In this document: positions 62,653 through 64,000 of the stretch, piece by piece
How positions within the stretch are numbered: position 1 is the first letter of the stretch
Layout of the letters: every line of letters begins with the position of its first letter
Assembly (NCBI RefSeq): GCF_027980145.1
Contig: NZ_JAMZNK010000030.1
Coordinates: forward strand, 1-64,000
DNA length: 64,000 bases
From: Flavobacterium azizsancarii
GTDB lineage: Bacteria > Bacteroidota > Bacteroidia > Flavobacteriales > Flavobacteriaceae
Direction: 5' to 3'
Made by a program: the position numbers and the translations under genes
Notes under the pieces: generated by a model
The model's database searches: none
Told to the model about the DNA's origin: nothing
Seen by the model: the letters and a program-made list of their open reading frames with translations, nothing else

Positions 62653-63651
62653 ATGAAAGAAGTTACAAAAGAAGTATATTTAAAGTGGTACGAAGACATG
62701 CTACTTTGGAGAAAGTTTGAAGACAAACTTGCAGCATTATACATTCAACAAAAAGTTAGAGGTTTTTTACACCTATATAATGGTCAGGAAGCTGTACTAG
62801 CAGGTGCCTTGCACGCTATGGACCTGACTAAAGATAAAATGATTACTGCTTACAGAAATCACGTTCAGCCAATTGGTATGGGTGTTGATCCTAGACGAGT
62901 AATGGCTGAGCTTTTAGGAAAAGCAACAGGAACTTCTAAAGGTATGGGAGGTTCTATGCACATTTTCTCTAAAGAACACCGTTTTTACGGAGGACACGGA
63001 ATCGTAGGTGGACAAATTCCGGTAGGAGCTGGTTTAGCTTTTGCTGATAAATATTTTGAAACTGGCGGAGTTACTATGACCTATTTTGGTGATGGTGCAG
63101 CAAGACAAGGTTCACTACACGAAGCTTTCAACATGGCTATGCTATGGAAATTGCCAGTTGTTTTTATCGTTGAAAACAACGGTTATGCAATGGGAACTTC
63201 TGTAGAAAGAACTGCAAACCATACTGATATCTGGAAACTTGGTTTAGGATATGAAATGCCTTGCGGACCTGTTGACGGAATGAATCCTGTAAAAGTTGCT
63301 GAAGCTATGACTGAAGCAATTGACAGAGCACGTCGCGGAGACGGACCAACTTTCCTTGAAATGAAAACGTACCGTTACAGAGGACACTCAATGTCTGATG
63401 CACAATTATACCGCTCTAAAGAAGAGGTTGAAGAGTACAAAAAAATTGACCCAATTACTCAGGTTTTAGATGTAATTAAGGATCAAAAATATGCTACAGA
63501 AGAGGAAATCGAAGCAATTGACCAAAGAGTTAAAGATTTGGTTGAAGAATGTGTGAAATTCGCTGAAGAATCTCCATATCCTGAATTACAGCAATTGTAT
63601 GATGTAGTTTACGCACAAGAAGACTATCCATTTACACCTCATAAACTATAA
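62653..63651 (+). CDS. pdhA: Pyruvate dehydrogenase E1 component, alpha subunit
   Basis: The E1 alpha subunit binds thiamine pyrophosphate and decarboxylates pyruvate. The 332-residue protein has the GxGDG-type TPP site in MTYFGDGAARQGSLHEAFNMAMLWKLPVVFIVENNGYAMGTS, the GMGGSMHIF segment and YRYRGHSMSDAQLYRSKEEV with the regulatory serine region. It is followed after 7 bases by the E2 gene, so the beta subunit is probably encoded elsewhere or on a different protein. The cofactor TPP links it functionally to the thiamine genes. Confidence 0.96.
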   Translation: MKEVTKEVYLKWYEDMLLWRKFEDKLAALYIQQKVRGFLHLYNGQEAVLAGALHAMDLTKDKMITAYRNHVQPIGMGVDPRRVMAELLGKATGTSKGMGGSMHIFSKEHRFYGGHGIVGGQIPVGAGLAFADKYFETGGVTMTYFGDGAARQGSLHEAFNMAMLWKLPVVFIVENNGYAMGTSVERTANHTDIWKLGLGYEMPCGPVDGMNPVKVAEAMTEAIDRARRGDGPTFLEMKTYRYRGHSMSDAQLYRSKEEVEEYKKIDPITQVLDVIKDQKYATEEEIEAIDQRVKDLVEECVKFAEESPYPELQQLYDVVYAQEDYPFTPHKL

Positions 63652-63658
63652 CAATATT

Positions 63659-64000
63659 ATGGCGATAAAAGTAACAATGCCTCGTTTGAGCGATACTATG
63701 ACGGAAGGAACGGTAGCGACTTGGTTAAAAAAAGTAGGCGACAAAATTAGCGAAGGTGATATCCTTGCTGAAATTGAAACAGATAAAGCAACAATGGAAT
63801 TTGAGTCTTTCAACGAAGGAACTCTTTTACATATTGGAATTCAAGAAGGGCAAACTGCTCCGGTTGATTCATTATTAGCGATCATTGGTAAAGAAGGAGA
63901 AGATATTTCTGCTCTTTTAGCTGGTGGTGAAGCTCCTGCTGCCAGTTCCGAAGCTTCGGAACCAAAAGCTGACGCTGCTCCTGCTGCAGAAACAAAATCA
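63659..64000 (+). CDS. pdhC: Dihydrolipoamide acetyltransferase E2 (partial, runs off the window)
   Basis: Only the N-terminal 114 residues are present. They form a lipoyl domain with the lysine to be lipoylated in EIETDKATMEFESF (Lys near residue 42), preceded by MPRLSDTMTEGTVATWLKKVGD. After it begins an Ala/Pro-rich linker (GGEAPAASSEASEPKADAAPA). It starts 7 bases after pdhA and is translated with it. The catalytic and E1/E3-binding domains lie beyond the window. Confidence 0.93.
   Translation, partial: MAIKVTMPRLSDTMTEGTVATWLKKVGDKISEGDILAEIETDKATMEFESFNEGTLLHIGIQEGQTAPVDSLLAIIGKEGEDISALLAGGEAPAASSEASEPKADAAPAAETKS

Noticed and set aside
1..64000. CRISPR array, prophage or insertion sequence
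   Set aside because: No regularly spaced direct repeats, no cas genes, and no transposase, integrase or phage structural genes were seen. The repeats found are short inverted elements.

Overview
The window is about 64 kb of AT-rich chromosome from a Bacteroidota bacterium, most probably a Flavobacterium close to F. johnsoniae. The indicators are the gliding/type IX secretion genes gldJ and porV, a SusC/SusD polysaccharide-utilisation locus (PUL) with a hybrid periplasmic-sensor/LuxR regulator, two TPP riboswitches with Bacteroidota-type thiamine genes, promoters of the TTG-N17-23-TAnnTTTG type, and several intergenic inverted-repeat families that I associate with Flavobacterium. No rRNA, tRNA, CRISPR array, insertion sequence, integrase or prophage gene was seen.

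Layout. 0.4-4.7 kb: an M3 metallopeptidase, then a yhhQ-like transporter, a lipoprotein and the 3-methyladenine glycosylase gene tag. 4.7-12 kb: a TPP-riboswitch-controlled thiamine operon (thiS, thiC, a ThiE/TenI-like gene, thiD, thiE, thiG, thiH, a thiF-like gene). 12-17 kb: housekeeping genes (aat, a DUF3127 protein, a flavin reductase, an orphan histidine kinase, a HIT protein, greA) and a Rieske-fold lipoprotein lacking the expected ligands. 17-22.7 kb: a TonB receptor behind a second TPP riboswitch, arfB, a fusion of a NadR-type kinase with DUF4301, and a PnuC-family transporter. 22.8-25 kb: a Crp/Fnr regulator, a small membrane protein with a truncated globin, and a phosphopantetheinyl transferase. 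25-29.2 kb: ahcY and a patatin/outer-membrane-barrel protein. 29.4-33.1 kb: small accessory genes, including a SUKH-like candidate immunity protein, an SMR pump and a GNAT enzyme. 33.2-35.9 kb: an alkylation-repair cluster with a split Ada and AlkB. 36-39.6 kb: a Nudix-fold regulator and a DUF3857/transglutaminase protein. 39.9-56.1 kb: a PUL with GH3, an endonuclease/phosphatase-fold protein, GH5, two GH30, SusD, SusC and a divergent regulator; the enzyme set points to a beta-glucan, perhaps beta-1,6-linked. 56.2-64 kb: murF, gldJ, a decayed porU remnant, porV, cdd, pdhA and the start of the E2 gene pdhC.

The most striking observation is between gldJ and porV. F. johnsoniae has porU, the large type IX secretion sortase gene, there. 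This window has only about 1 kb of decayed DNA that still reads as the PorU C-terminal region, with three in-frame stops, a frame change and the catalytic part gone. Its last bases contain a good promoter for the intact porV. Other points of interest are a hairpin that buries the thiS start behind the TPP aptamer, a Crp/Fnr-type operator at class II spacing upstream of the globin pair, the kinase-DUF4301 fusion, and several repeat families, one of which seems to have supplied the signal peptide of the thiamine-regulated TonB receptor.
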